Positions 47,345 through 56,143 of a stretch of DNA of 64,000 nt are shown piece after piece. Positions within the stretch are counted from its first letter, which is position 1. Every line of letters begins with the position of its first letter. The stretch covers positions 1 through 64,000 of the forward strand of contig JAQUOU010000024.1 of assembly GCA_028716975.1 (NCBI GenBank), in the 5' to 3' direction. The position numbers and the translations under genes were made by a program. The notes under the pieces were generated by a model. It did no database searches and had not been told where the DNA came from. It worked only from the letters and a program-made list of their open reading frames with translations. The stretch is from Methylobacter sp. Its GTDB lineage: Bacteria; Pseudomonadota; Gammaproteobacteria; Methylococcales; Methylomonadaceae.

Positions 47345-48703
47345 TTATAAAACTCCAACCACATGTAGAAAAATCAGAAAAACAGCGGCGGGAGATACAT
47401 AACAAACCAGAAATTTCCATATTCGATAGCTTTGCCTATCCGGCATTTTAAGCTCTTGCTCGCTGTGCTGATGCTGCATAATCCAGCCTGCAAATACTGC
47501 AATGAAAAAACCGCCGATAGGCAGCATTAAATTGGCTGTTAAATAATCCAGCAATTGAAAAAAATTTCTATCAAAAATTTTAATACCGGATCCAATATTA
47601 AATGAGAATATGGTTGCAAATCCCAATAACCAAGCCGTTAAACCGGCCCAGATACAGGCTTTTTCCCTGCTCATACGCTGGTTTTCAACCAGCCATGCAA
47701 CTGCCGGTTCTATCAAGGAAATGGATGACGATAAAGCCGCAAACACCAGCATTACAAAAAATAAAATACCAAATAACCAACCGCCGGTCATATTGCCAAA
47801 AGCAATCGGCAGAGTCTGAAAAATAAGGCCGGGGCCGGAATCGGGATGCAAGCCATTGGAGAAAACAATCGGAAACACAATTATGCCGGCTAGTAAAGCA
47901 ACAACCGTATCGGCTACAGCGATCAATATTGAAGTTTTGGCAATCGATACATCACTTGGCAAGTATGAACCGTAAACCATAATGGCTCCCATACCTAAAC
48001 TCAGGGTAAAAAAAGCATGTCCCATTGCTGTTAACACCGAATTAAACGTAAGCTTACTGAAATCAGGATTAAATAAAAAGTATATGCCTTGCGCATAGCT
48101 GGTCATGGTCATCGCATAACCTACTAATAATATCAACAGGACGAATAACCCCGGCATCAGGAAACGTACGGCTTTCTCCAGCCCGTTATTGATGCCCCTA
48201 GCCACAATCAGCATGGTCGCCAGCATGAATAGCGTATGCCAAAAAATCAACTGGACAGGGCTGGCAATAAAATTATCAAATAATTCTTTTATCTCTGCGG
48301 AACCTGAGCCTGAAAAGCTGCCGGTAAACGCTTTCACCACATAAGCCAAGGCCCAGCCCGCGATAACGCTGTAATAAGAAAGGATTAAAAACCCTGCAAC
48401 AATACCCATCCAGCCTAAATAATGCCAGCTCTTATCCGCTCCAGCTTCTTTTAGCAGCGTATTCATAGTGTCAACAGGATTTTGTTTGCCACGGTGACCC
48501 ATCATAATTTCTGCCATCATAATAGGAACACCCATTAATCCTACACACAGCAGGTACACAATAACAAATGCTCCGCCGCCATTTTCACCAGTAATATACG
48601 GAAATTTCCAGATATTTCCCAGACCAACGGCTGAACCTGTTGCCGCCAGAATAAATGCGAAAGAGGACGACCATTCACCATGTTGTAATTTTTTTATATC
48701 CAT
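47345..48703 (-). CDS. Sodium-dependent transporter, NSS/SNF family
   Basis: The 452-residue LeuT-fold transporter has about 12 TMs. WSSSFAFILAATGSAVGLGNIWKFPYITGENGGGAF is the family's TM1 Na-site signature. It likely takes up an amino acid with sodium; the substrate is not predictable. It lies between ratA and smpB, separating two genes that are usually adjacent. Its stop is 2 bases from the ratA start, so it could be in one transcript with ratA and rnfH. Confidence 0.93.
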   Translation of the reverse strand: MDIKKLQHGEWSSSFAFILAATGSAVGLGNIWKFPYITGENGGGAFVIVYLLCVGLMGVPIMMAEIMMGHRGKQNPVDTMNTLLKEAGADKSWHYLGWMGIVAGFLILSYYSVIAGWALAYVVKAFTGSFSGSGSAEIKELFDNFIASPVQLIFWHTLFMLATMLIVARGINNGLEKAVRFLMPGLFVLLILLVGYAMTMTSYAQGIYFLFNPDFSKLTFNSVLTAMGHAFFTLSLGMGAIMVYGSYLPSDVSIAKTSILIAVADTVVALLAGIIVFPIVFSNGLHPDSGPGLIFQTLPIAFGNMTGGWLFGILFFVMLVFAALSSSISLIEPAVAWLVENQRMSREKACIWAGLTAWLLGFATIFSFNIGSGIKIFDRNFFQLLDYLTANLMLPIGGFFIAVFAGWIMQHQHSEQELKMPDRQSYRIWKFLVCYVSPAAVFLIFLHVVGVL

Positions 48704-48801
48704 TATTCGAGACTGTCTCTATTTAAAAACCACTACTGCTCATATATCGAGTAAAATAACAAAATTACGCGCTTACGTCAGTTTAAATCTCTTCCAGCAC
48801 T

Positions 48802-49287
48802 ATGGCCGATAAAAAGTCCAAGAAAAATAAAAATCAACAAAATAATACCATTGCTGTCAATCGCCAGGCCACCCATGAGTATTTCATTGAGGAACGGTTT
48901 GAAGCGGGGATTGTTTTACAAGGCTGGGAAGTTAAAAGCCTGCGGGATGGCCGCGTTCAGCTCAAGGAAAGTTATGTCGTGTTAAAACGCGGCGAAGCCT
49001 GGTTATCCGGTGCTCATATTTCCGCATTGCTATCAGCTTCAACTCATGTAAAGCCCGAAGCTGTCCGTGCCAAAAAACTGCTGCTTCATCGCCATGAACT
49101 GAGCAAACTGATCGGTTCGGTAGAACGAAAAGGCTATACCTTGATTCCATTGTCCATGTACTGGAAAAATGGCCGCGCCAAGCTGGAAATCGGTTTGGCA
49201 AAAGGCAAACAATTACATGACAAACGCGCCACTTCAAAAGATCGCGATTGGCAACGTGAAAAAGCCCGCATCATGAAGCATGCATAA
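48802..49287 (+). CDS. smpB: SsrA-binding protein SmpB
   Basis: The 161-residue protein binds tmRNA and brings it to stalled ribosomes. [38 protein letters not shown] and the basic C-tail [20 protein letters not shown] are typical. tmRNA is not visible in the window. It starts 98 bases from the divergent transporter gene and is followed by a hydrolase gene 17 bases later. Confidence 0.97.
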   Translation: MADKKSKKNKNQQNNTIAVNRQATHEYFIEERFEAGIVLQGWEVKSLRDGRVQLKESYVVLKRGEAWLSGAHISALLSASTHVKPEAVRAKKLLLHRHELSKLIGSVERKGYTLIPLSMYWKNGRAKLEIGLAKGKQLHDKRATSKDRDWQREKARIMKHA

Positions 49288-49304
49288 CCAGGTTTATTTA
49301 TAAA

Positions 49305-49871
49305 ATGAGCACACACCCTACCCTTTTATCAGCAGAAAACAGCTTACTGGTTATCATTGATTTACAAACACAATTATCCGCAGCCATGCCTGAATTTGAT
49401 GCGGAACTCATGATTGCTAACGTCAGCAGCTTGCTTGACGCCGCAAATATCTTAAATATCCCGATATTGTTAACCGAACAATATCCAAAAGGTTTAGGCG
49501 CCACCGATATCGCTATCGCGGAAAAACTGCCTGAAACCACCCGGGTTTTCGATAAAACCGGCTTTTCCTGCTGCGCGGCTAACGGTTTTTCAAAAGCACT
49601 TGAAAATAGTGGCCGCAAACAAATTATTCTGGCCGGTCAGGAAGCTCATGTTTGCGTATTGCAGACGGCATTGGAATTAGTCCACATCGGCTATCAGGTT
49701 TATATTGTCGAAGATGCTGTTTGTTCGCGCAAAAAAGATCATAAATTTTATGCGCTGCAACGGCTGCAACAGCAGAATATCACTATTACCAATTATGAAT
49801 CGGTATTGTTTGAATGGCTAAGAGACGCCAATCATCCCGACTTCAAAAGTATTTCAGGATTGCTCCGTTAG
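49305..49871 (+). CDS. Isochorismatase-like cysteine hydrolase
   Basis: The 188-residue hydrolase has the catalytic triad pattern: Asp in LLVIIDLQTQL, Lys in LTEQYPKGLG and Cys in LAGQEAHVCVLQTAL. The family includes isochorismatase, nicotinamidase and similar amidases; without a substrate-specific partner the reaction cannot be assigned. It follows smpB by 17 bases and precedes hopJ; all three are on the plus strand. Confidence 0.85.
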   Translation: MSTHPTLLSAENSLLVIIDLQTQLSAAMPEFDAELMIANVSSLLDAANILNIPILLTEQYPKGLGATDIAIAEKLPETTRVFDKTGFSCCAANGFSKALENSGRKQIILAGQEAHVCVLQTALELVHIGYQVYIVEDAVCSRKKDHKFYALQRLQQQNITITNYESVLFEWLRDANHPDFKSISGLLR

Positions 49872-49916
49872 ATAAAGCCGGTCAATTGTTCATTGAATTT
49901 ACGTCGAAACTTAGCC

Positions 49917-50270
49917 ATGTCACTTACCGCGTTTCTTGAAAAAGTAAAAAATAATGAAGCCGTCAGTTTTAATGAAACTATTGCTGTCATTACGGAAAAC
50001 TATCATTACCAACCCACGGAATTCAGTAACGGCCTTAATGAACACACAGTAATCAATCAAGCCGGAATTAACGAAGGTTCGTGCAAGATTTTTGCGTTCG
50101 CTCAACTGAACCAGCTTGACCGTCAGCAGACTTTAAACCTGTTCGGGGATTATTACCGGCTGGATGTTTTAAATGATCCATACGGCTCAGGCCACCCGAA
50201 TATCAGGAATTTCATGCAATACGGTTGGGAAGGCATCCGCTTTCAAGGTGAGCCGCTCATAGCTAAATAG
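49917..50270 (+). CDS. HopJ-like protein
   Basis: About 117 residues from ATG 49917. FLEKVKNNEAVSFNETIAVITENYHYQPTEFSNG matches HopJ (PF08888), named after a Pseudomonas type III effector but widespread in free-living bacteria. No secretion system is near. The function is unknown. The upstream frame to 49893 is an extension without a good start. Confidence 0.85.
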   Translation: MSLTAFLEKVKNNEAVSFNETIAVITENYHYQPTEFSNGLNEHTVINQAGINEGSCKIFAFAQLNQLDRQQTLNLFGDYYRLDVLNDPYGSGHPNIRNFMQYGWEGIRFQGEPLIAK

Positions 50271-50327
50271 CGGCCAAGTGAATAACCGGACTCCGTAAAT
50301 TCCATGCCTATCTTTAAGGAATATCGA

Positions 50328-50541
50328 ATAAAGTCCTTCGACAAGCTTCCTTCGACAAGCTCAGGACGAACGGTAATCCTTCGTCTATGCTCAGGACGAA
50401 CGGTTTGTGTTGACTCCGTTCGTGGTGAGCCCTTCGGCTTCGCTCAGGGGAGTCTTGTTGATTCCGTTCGTGGTAATTCTTCGGCTTCGCTCAGGGGAAT
50501 CTCGTCGATTCCGTTCGTGGTGAGCCTGTCGAACCATGAGC
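50328..50541. repeat. Dispersed palindromic repeat array
   Basis: This region is built from modules TTCGACAAGCTCAGGACGAACGG and CCGTTCGTGGTGAGCCCTTCGG-type, repeated six or so times in both orientations and interrupted by short spacers (for example TTCGGCTTCGCTCAGGGGA twice at about 50430-50505). These are the same modules as in the copies at 6864, 8537 and 61057. It sits between hopJ and the convergent ammonia-lyase gene. Related repeats are common in several aquatic proteobacteria. Confidence 0.6.
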
Positions 50542-50579
50542 AGAACCAACTTTTTCAGATTCTTTAAGTATAAATACCT

Positions 50580-52118
50580 TTAGTCATATAAATTCCAATG
50601 CTGTTTGCGTATCAGCTCCAGACAAAGCCGCAGTTCTTTTTCCAATGCCCGGTCAGTAGCCAGGAATGGACTATATTCTCGCAGTTGCTTAAAAGTACTT
50701 TTTAAAGCCGGACTTAACCCCTCAAGATTTCCGCGCAGCTCCACGCCCTGGACTACCGCCAGCAATGATGCCGCCGCAACCTGTTCGGTTAACTCCAAAA
50801 TTCGGATGCAATCCCGGGCGGCGATAGTGCCCATGCTCACTTTGTCCTGATTGTGGCATTCCGTCGAACGGGAAAAAACGCTCGCCGGCATGGTTAATTT
50901 AAGCGCTTCCGCCGTCCATGCCGACACTGCTATTTGTAAGGCTTTAAAACCGTGATTAAGCATGGCTTGTCCGGCATCGGCACCCGAGAGATTGGCCGGC
51001 AGACCCTGATTAAATTTGGTATCCATCAATTGCGCCATTTGCCTGTCCAGTAAATCGGCCAGGTTCGCTACGGCCGTTTTCATGCAATCCATCGCAAATG
51101 CAATATGGCCGCCATAAAAATGCCCGCCATGTAAAACATGTTCACCTTCGGCATCAATAATGGGATTGTCATTGGCGCTGTTTAATTCATTTTCAATAAA
51201 CCGGCGCAGCCAGGGCAAAGAATCTTCCAGCACGCCAATCACATGCGGCGCGCAACGCAGGGAATAGCGATCTTGCAAGCGGGTATCATGCCGTGGCGCG
51301 CCTTCGGTTAACTGCAAATCCGAGCGAAGACGCTCAGCCACGCGGTTTTGTCCAGGATGCGGTTTAACCGAAAACAGTTTTTCATCAAAATGGCAGGCAT
51401 TACCTTTTAATGCAATGGATGCCAGACTGGTGATGCGTGTGCTCAACCGGCATAAATATTCGGCTCTTTGGTAGGCAAGACAAGCGATTCCGGTCATTAC
51501 GGCTGTGCCGTTCATAATCGCCAGCCCTTCCTTGGGCTTTAAGATGAGCGATTCGATTCTTAAGCGGGTAAAAACGTCCTGAGTTGGTTTGCGCTCGTCC
51601 TGGTAGATAACCTCCCTTTCTCCAGCCAAAACAGCGGCTACATAGGATAACGGGGTTAAATCACCACTGGCGCCTACCGACCCTTCCTGAGGAATCAGCG
51701 GCAGAATATCGTGTTTTAATAATTCTGCCAGTTGCTGTAATAACTTATAACGAACCCCTGAAAAACCGCGCGCCAGACTGGTTAATCTTGCTGCTAAAAT
51801 TGCCCGCGTCTGCCGGGCGTCAAAATGACTGCCGAGACCGCAGCCATGATAGGTATATAAATGTTTGGGCAGTTCCTCAACCAGGTTAAGCGGAATAGAT
51901 ACTGTGCAGGAGTCGCCGTAACCGGTCGTAACGCCATAGACAAAGCCTTCCTCTTTAAGCAAGCTGTCGATAAACACGGCGCCTTTATCAATTCGTTCAA
52001 TAAACTCAGCTTGCCGGCTTAATTCACAAGCCGCCTGTTTATTGGCTAACAGACAAATATCCTCAATAGTCAACGGCTGACCATCGAATACAACGCTATC
52101 TTTTACATTATTCATCAT
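50580..52118 (-). CDS. MIO-type aromatic amino-acid ammonia-lyase
   Basis: The 512-residue protein from ATG 52118 has the ASG triad (GSVGASGDLTPLSY; Ala-Ser-Gly at about 150-152) that self-cyclises to the MIO cofactor, and the active-site segments YGVTTGYGDSC and ENELNSANDNPII. It should release ammonia from His, Tyr or Phe. No hutU, hutI or hutG is nearby, so plain histidine catabolism is not indicated. The segment LYTYHGCGLG replaces the usual substrate-pocket motif of HutH and is closer to the TAL/PAL-like enzymes seen in aryl-polyene pathways, from memory. Product annotation as HutH would be uncertain. Confidence 0.75.
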   Translation of the reverse strand: MMNNVKDSVVFDGQPLTIEDICLLANKQAACELSRQAEFIERIDKGAVFIDSLLKEEGFVYGVTTGYGDSCTVSIPLNLVEELPKHLYTYHGCGLGSHFDARQTRAILAARLTSLARGFSGVRYKLLQQLAELLKHDILPLIPQEGSVGASGDLTPLSYVAAVLAGEREVIYQDERKPTQDVFTRLRIESLILKPKEGLAIMNGTAVMTGIACLAYQRAEYLCRLSTRITSLASIALKGNACHFDEKLFSVKPHPGQNRVAERLRSDLQLTEGAPRHDTRLQDRYSLRCAPHVIGVLEDSLPWLRRFIENELNSANDNPIIDAEGEHVLHGGHFYGGHIAFAMDCMKTAVANLADLLDRQMAQLMDTKFNQGLPANLSGADAGQAMLNHGFKALQIAVSAWTAEALKLTMPASVFSRSTECHNQDKVSMGTIAARDCIRILELTEQVAAASLLAVVQGVELRGNLEGLSPALKSTFKQLREYSPFLATDRALEKELRLCLELIRKQHWNLYD

Positions 52119-52257
52119 TACGCCAAAATCGAACAAATGAAACTATTGTAGATCGATGTATGGCATATGTTCTGAAAAACTATATTTATGCTCCTTTTAA
52201 TCGGCAATACGAAAGATTCTCAAGATTTGTAATAGCCAAAAGCCGCTAACCTCTTAG

Positions 52258-52284
52258 CCGGCGCCTTTAATCATAAGGCGCCGG
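52258..52284. terminator. Stem-loop with 10-bp GC-rich stem
   Basis: The arms CCGGCGCCTT and AAGGCGCCGG enclose 7 bases. It lies downstream of the lipoprotein gene (minus strand) and upstream of the ammonia-lyase gene. No run of T follows on the minus strand, so it is either a terminator of the non-canonical type or an RNA-stabilising hairpin. Confidence 0.5.
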
Positions 52285-52307
52285 TCTCATAAGTTTCTAC
52301 AACTTTG

Positions 52308-52652
52308 TTACCGCGCCATTTCCCGATGCAGCTTTGCCATACTCAAGTTTTCCTCGGCGGCCTTTTCATAGACATCAATCAGCCTTTGGCAATGCGCTTT
52401 GATATCTTCCGCTTGTCTGCCGTAGAGATAGCTTTTTGATTCATACTGGCTGAGAAGTTTCTTGTGCTCATCAACTTTAACCTGCATTTCTTGCGCTGCT
52501 TCCTCGTAGTGTTTCGCCAGCGCCTCATGATCTGCCTTGGATTCTGCATTTTGTACGGCCAGATCCATATCCATAGGATGCGGGTTCATCTCGGCACAAG
52601 CGGCTAATAGTCCAAGAGCCAAAAGAAAGATGATCAATGATTTAATTTTCAT
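52308..52652 (-). CDS. Small lipoprotein, alpha-helical
   Basis: The 114-residue lipoprotein has the signal IIFLLALGLLAAC (Cys about 19), then a charged, helical part with heptad-like spacing (NAESKADHEALAKHYEEAAQEMQVKVDEHKKLL). It may be a periplasmic coiled coil. It sits after the cusA gene on the same strand. Metal-related co-expression is inference. The ribosome site is GGAG at 8 bases. Confidence 0.6.
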   Translation of the reverse strand: MKIKSLIIFLLALGLLAACAEMNPHPMDMDLAVQNAESKADHEALAKHYEEAAQEMQVKVDEHKKLLSQYESKSYLYGRQAEDIKAHCQRLIDVYEKAAEENLSMAKLHREMAR

Positions 52653-52678
52653 GGGTTTTCTCCGGAGTAATTCAATTG

Positions 52679-52951
52679 TTAAAAAGACATTGTTTCTAAA
52701 TCGTTAGCGTATCGTTCAGTTTTACCTCCTTTATAGTTTGTGGACGAAAGAATGAAGTCTAGCAGATGCTGAGTTAATAAGCCCAGCCTACATAACCAGT
52801 ATTTAAAACGAACGCCCCTTATCCCAAGGATGACCACGGCCACCAGGATGGACGAATAGACATTTTTAAATACTTTAATACTTGATGCACACGCAGATAC
52901 TGTGAGCAATAAAAGTGTGATTAATATGACAATATGTTTTTTGGTTTCCAT
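52679..52951 (-). CDS. Putative lipoprotein or decayed paralogue
   Basis: The 90-residue frame begins with a lipoprotein signal (VILITLLLLTVSAC) like that of its neighbour, and its 5' leader (TATTGAATTATTCTGGAGAAAAT) is nearly the same as that of the neighbour at 52652. After the signal it diverges, with a hydrophobic stretch (NVYSSILVAVVILG) and no recognisable domain. It may be a copy that lost its original body by recombination. Confidence 0.4.
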   Translation of the reverse strand: METKKHIVILITLLLLTVSACASSIKVFKNVYSSILVAVVILGIRGVRFKYWLCRLGLLTQHLLDFILSSTNYKGGKTERYANDLETMSF

Positions 52952-52994
52952 GGATTTTCTCCAGAATAATTCAATAGTTGAATGACATTAATTT

Positions 52995-55900
52995 TCAGAT
53001 TGCTGATGTCTTGTTCAATTTTCCGGATTGTTTATTAATGGAATATTGTTTACACAGAGCATAAAGCGCCGGAATGACGATTAATGTCAATAATGTTGAC
53101 GACACCATGCCGCCCACCATTGGCGCTGCAATGCGGCGCATGAGTTCCGAGCCGGTTCCGTTGCTCCATAGGATGGGCAGGAGCCCGGCCATGATTGCGG
53201 TGACGGTCATTAGTTTCGGCCGCAGGCGTTCCGCTGCACCGGTCATTAGCGCCGCGTAAAGATCGGTTTCGGTAAATGCCCGTTTTTCTTCCAGACATTG
53301 CCGCTGCTTTTCCTGATAGGCATGATCCAGATAAATCAGCATCACGACCCCGGTTTCGGCGGCGACTCCGGCCAGGGCAATAAAACCGACGCCGACCGCC
53401 ACGCTGACGTTATACTCCAGCAGCCACAGCAGCCAGACGCCGCCGATCAGGGCGAACGGCACAGACAGCATAACAATGAGTGTTTCGGTTAGGCGCCCGA
53501 AGTTGAGATAAAGCAGGATGAAGATAATGCACAGCGTTAGCGGCACAACCAGTTGCAAACGCTGTTTGGCCCGCTCCATATACTCGAACTGGCCGCTCCA
53601 GGTAATGTAATAGCCCGTAGGGAACTTGACCGATTGCTCCACCGCCCGTTTGGCGTCCTGCACATAACCGTCAATGTCGCGTCCGCGCATATCCACATAG
53701 ATATAAGCCGATAGTAAGGCGTTTTCGGTACGTATTGACGGCGGTCCTTTGTTCAAGCTCAGATGAGCCAGTTGACCGAGCGGAATCATCGCCCCGCCGG
53801 GCACCGGAACGAGTACATGCGCAGCGATGGCTTGCGGGCTGTCGCGCAGCTCGCGCGGATAACGGACGATGACGGCGAAACGTTCGCGTCCTTCCACCAT
53901 TGTGGTCACAGTTTCGCCGCCGATAGCCGTGGCGATAATGTCCTGCACATCGCCGACCAATAATCCATAGCGTGCCAGCGCTTCATAGTCCGGGGTGATG
54001 TTCAGATAAAAGCCGCCGGTGATGCGTTCCGCATAGGCGCTGGTGGTGCCGGAAACAGTCTTGACGGCCTGCTCAATCTGCTGCGCCAGGCGCTCCATTT
54101 CCGCCAGATCCTTGCCAAACAGCTTAATACCGATAGGCGTGCGGATACCGGTTGCCAGCATATCAATACGATTCTTGATCGGCATCGTCCAGGCATTGCT
54201 GACACCGGGAATTTGCAGCGCCTGATCCATCTCGGCAATCAGTTTGTCAAGCGTCATTCCGGGCCGCCAGGCGGATTCCGGCTTTAGGTTGACCAGCGTC
54301 TCGGACATTTCCAGCGGTGCGGGATCCGTGGCGGTCAATGCTCGCCCAGCTTTGCCGAACACTGATTCAACCTCGGGAAAACGCTTGATGATGCGGTCCT
54401 GGGTTTGCAGCAATTCGGCCGCCTTGGTCGGGGACAGACCCGGCAGGGTTTGCGGCATGAATAATAAGGTGCCTTCATTCAGCGTCGGCATGAATTCGCC
54501 GCCCAGATGGGCGGCCGGATACCAGGAAGCAGCCACCATCAGCAGCGCGAGAACGAGCGTCAGTTTTTTGTGCTGCATGACCCGGATGATGACCGGGCGA
54601 TAAATCCGGATCAATACGCGATTAATGGGATTGCGTTGCTCGGGCAGAATTCTTCCGCGCACAAACAGCCACATCAACACGGGAACCAAGGTTACCGACA
54701 GCAATGCCGCACCGGCCATCGCAAAAGTCTTGGTAAAAGCCAAAGGATGAAACAATCGGCCTTCCTGCGCTTCCAGAGCGAATACCGGAAGAAATGAGAC
54801 GGTGATAATTAGCAGGCTGAAAAACAGCGGCGGGCCGACTTCCTTGCAGGCATTAAGCAAAATTTCGGCACGCGGCAGGCGGTCCGCATCACGCTCCAGA
54901 TGCTTGTGGACGTTCTCGATCATGACGATGGCGGCGTCAACCATCGCACCGATAGCGATGGCGATACCGCCGAGACTCATAATATTGGAATTCATGCCTA
55001 ACGCTTGCATGATGATAAAGGCGATCAGTACGCCGATGGGCAGCATTAAAATCGCCACCAGAGCGCTACGCAAATGCAGCAGGAACAGTACGCAGACCGC
55101 GGCGACCACCGCGCTTTCTTCCAGCAAGGTATGGCGCAAATTCTCAATGGCGCGATGAATCAGTTCGGAACGATCATAAACTGTTTGTACACGGACGCCG
55201 CTCGGTAAACCGGCCGTGATTTCGCGCAATCGCTCTTTCACATTGCTGATTACTTCCAGTGCATTCTCACCATACCGTGCCAGCGCTATGCCTGAAACCG
55301 CCTCGCCTTCGCCGTTCCATTCGGTGATGCCGCGCCGTTCATCCGGAACGAGTTCCACGCGCGCCACATCGCGCACCAGCACCGGGATACCGTTCCCGGC
55401 TTTGAGCATCAGCCGTTCCACATCCGCCTGACCGCGCAGATAACCGCGTCCACGCACCATGTACTCGGTTTCCGCAAGTTCAATAACGCGGCCACCGACA
55501 TCGCGGTTACCGTTGCGGATGACATCACTCAGGGTGCGTAAAGAAATGCCGTAAGCTTGCAGCTTATGCGGATCAACAGTGACCTGATACTGCTGTACGA
55601 AGCCGCCGATGCTGGCGACTTCGGCTACCCCATGCGTTTTGGTCAATTGGTAACGCACAAACCAGTCTTGCAGGGTGCGTAATTCCGCCAGCGAATAATC
55701 TTTCGCCAGCAGCGCATACTGGTAAACCCAGCCGACGCCGGTGGCATCCGGCCCCAGTTGCGACCTCACGCCGCGCGGCAAGCGTCCGGCGGCAAAGTTG
55801 AGATATTCCAAAACGCGCGAACGCGCCCAATAAATATCGGTGCCGTCCTCGAAGATGACATACACGAAGGAGGCGCCGAAAAAGGAAAAGCCGCGCACGA

Positions 55901-56141
55901 CTTTCGAGCGCGGCACGCTCAGCATGGCAGTGGTCAGCGGATACGTGACCTGATCCTCGACGACTTGCGGGGCTTGTGCGGGATATTCGGTATAAACGAT
56001 GACCTGCGCATCGGACAAATCCGGCAGCGCATCCAGCGGCATTTTTGACAGTGCATAAATTCCTCCGATTATGAGCCCTAAGGTCGTCAGCAGCACCAGA
56101 AACACATTACGCAAAGACCAGGCAATAACATGATTTAACAT
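52995..56141 (-). CDS. cusA: Heavy-metal RND efflux pump CusA/CzcA
   Basis: The 1048-residue HME-RND inner-membrane pump exports Cu(I)/Ag(I) or other divalent metals. The signature GAMVDAAIVMIENVHKHLE (TM4) and the opening VFLVLLTTLGLIIGGIYALSKMPLDALPDLSD are characteristic; QLGPDATGVGWVYQYAL fits CusA/SilA. It pairs with the adaptor gene, whose stop is 2 bases upstream. Copper/silver specificity is favoured because the adaptor has two heavy-metal domains of the CusB kind. Confidence 0.92.
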   Translation of the reverse strand: MLNHVIAWSLRNVFLVLLTTLGLIIGGIYALSKMPLDALPDLSDAQVIVYTEYPAQAPQVVEDQVTYPLTTAMLSVPRSKVVRGFSFFGASFVYVIFEDGTDIYWARSRVLEYLNFAAGRLPRGVRSQLGPDATGVGWVYQYALLAKDYSLAELRTLQDWFVRYQLTKTHGVAEVASIGGFVQQYQVTVDPHKLQAYGISLRTLSDVIRNGNRDVGGRVIELAETEYMVRGRGYLRGQADVERLMLKAGNGIPVLVRDVARVELVPDERRGITEWNGEGEAVSGIALARYGENALEVISNVKERLREITAGLPSGVRVQTVYDRSELIHRAIENLRHTLLEESAVVAAVCVLFLLHLRSALVAILMLPIGVLIAFIIMQALGMNSNIMSLGGIAIAIGAMVDAAIVMIENVHKHLERDADRLPRAEILLNACKEVGPPLFFSLLIITVSFLPVFALEAQEGRLFHPLAFTKTFAMAGAALLSVTLVPVLMWLFVRGRILPEQRNPINRVLIRIYRPVIIRVMQHKKLTLVLALLMVAASWYPAAHLGGEFMPTLNEGTLLFMPQTLPGLSPTKAAELLQTQDRIIKRFPEVESVFGKAGRALTATDPAPLEMSETLVNLKPESAWRPGMTLDKLIAEMDQALQIPGVSNAWTMPIKNRIDMLATGIRTPIGIKLFGKDLAEMERLAQQIEQAVKTVSGTTSAYAERITGGFYLNITPDYEALARYGLLVGDVQDIIATAIGGETVTTMVEGRERFAVIVRYPRELRDSPQAIAAHVLVPVPGGAMIPLGQLAHLSLNKGPPSIRTENALLSAYIYVDMRGRDIDGYVQDAKRAVEQSVKFPTGYYITWSGQFEYMERAKQRLQLVVPLTLCIIFILLYLNFGRLTETLIVMLSVPFALIGGVWLLWLLEYNVSVAVGVGFIALAGVAAETGVVMLIYLDHAYQEKQRQCLEEKRAFTETDLYAALMTGAAERLRPKLMTVTAIMAGLLPILWSNGTGSELMRRIAAPMVGGMVSSTLLTLIVIPALYALCKQYSINKQSGKLNKTSAI

Positions 56142-56143
56142 GA

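Noticed and set aside
48700-49300. tmRNA (ssrA) gene next to smpB
   Set aside because: I looked because the two are often close, but saw no tRNA-like ends or tag-coding segment in the gaps.
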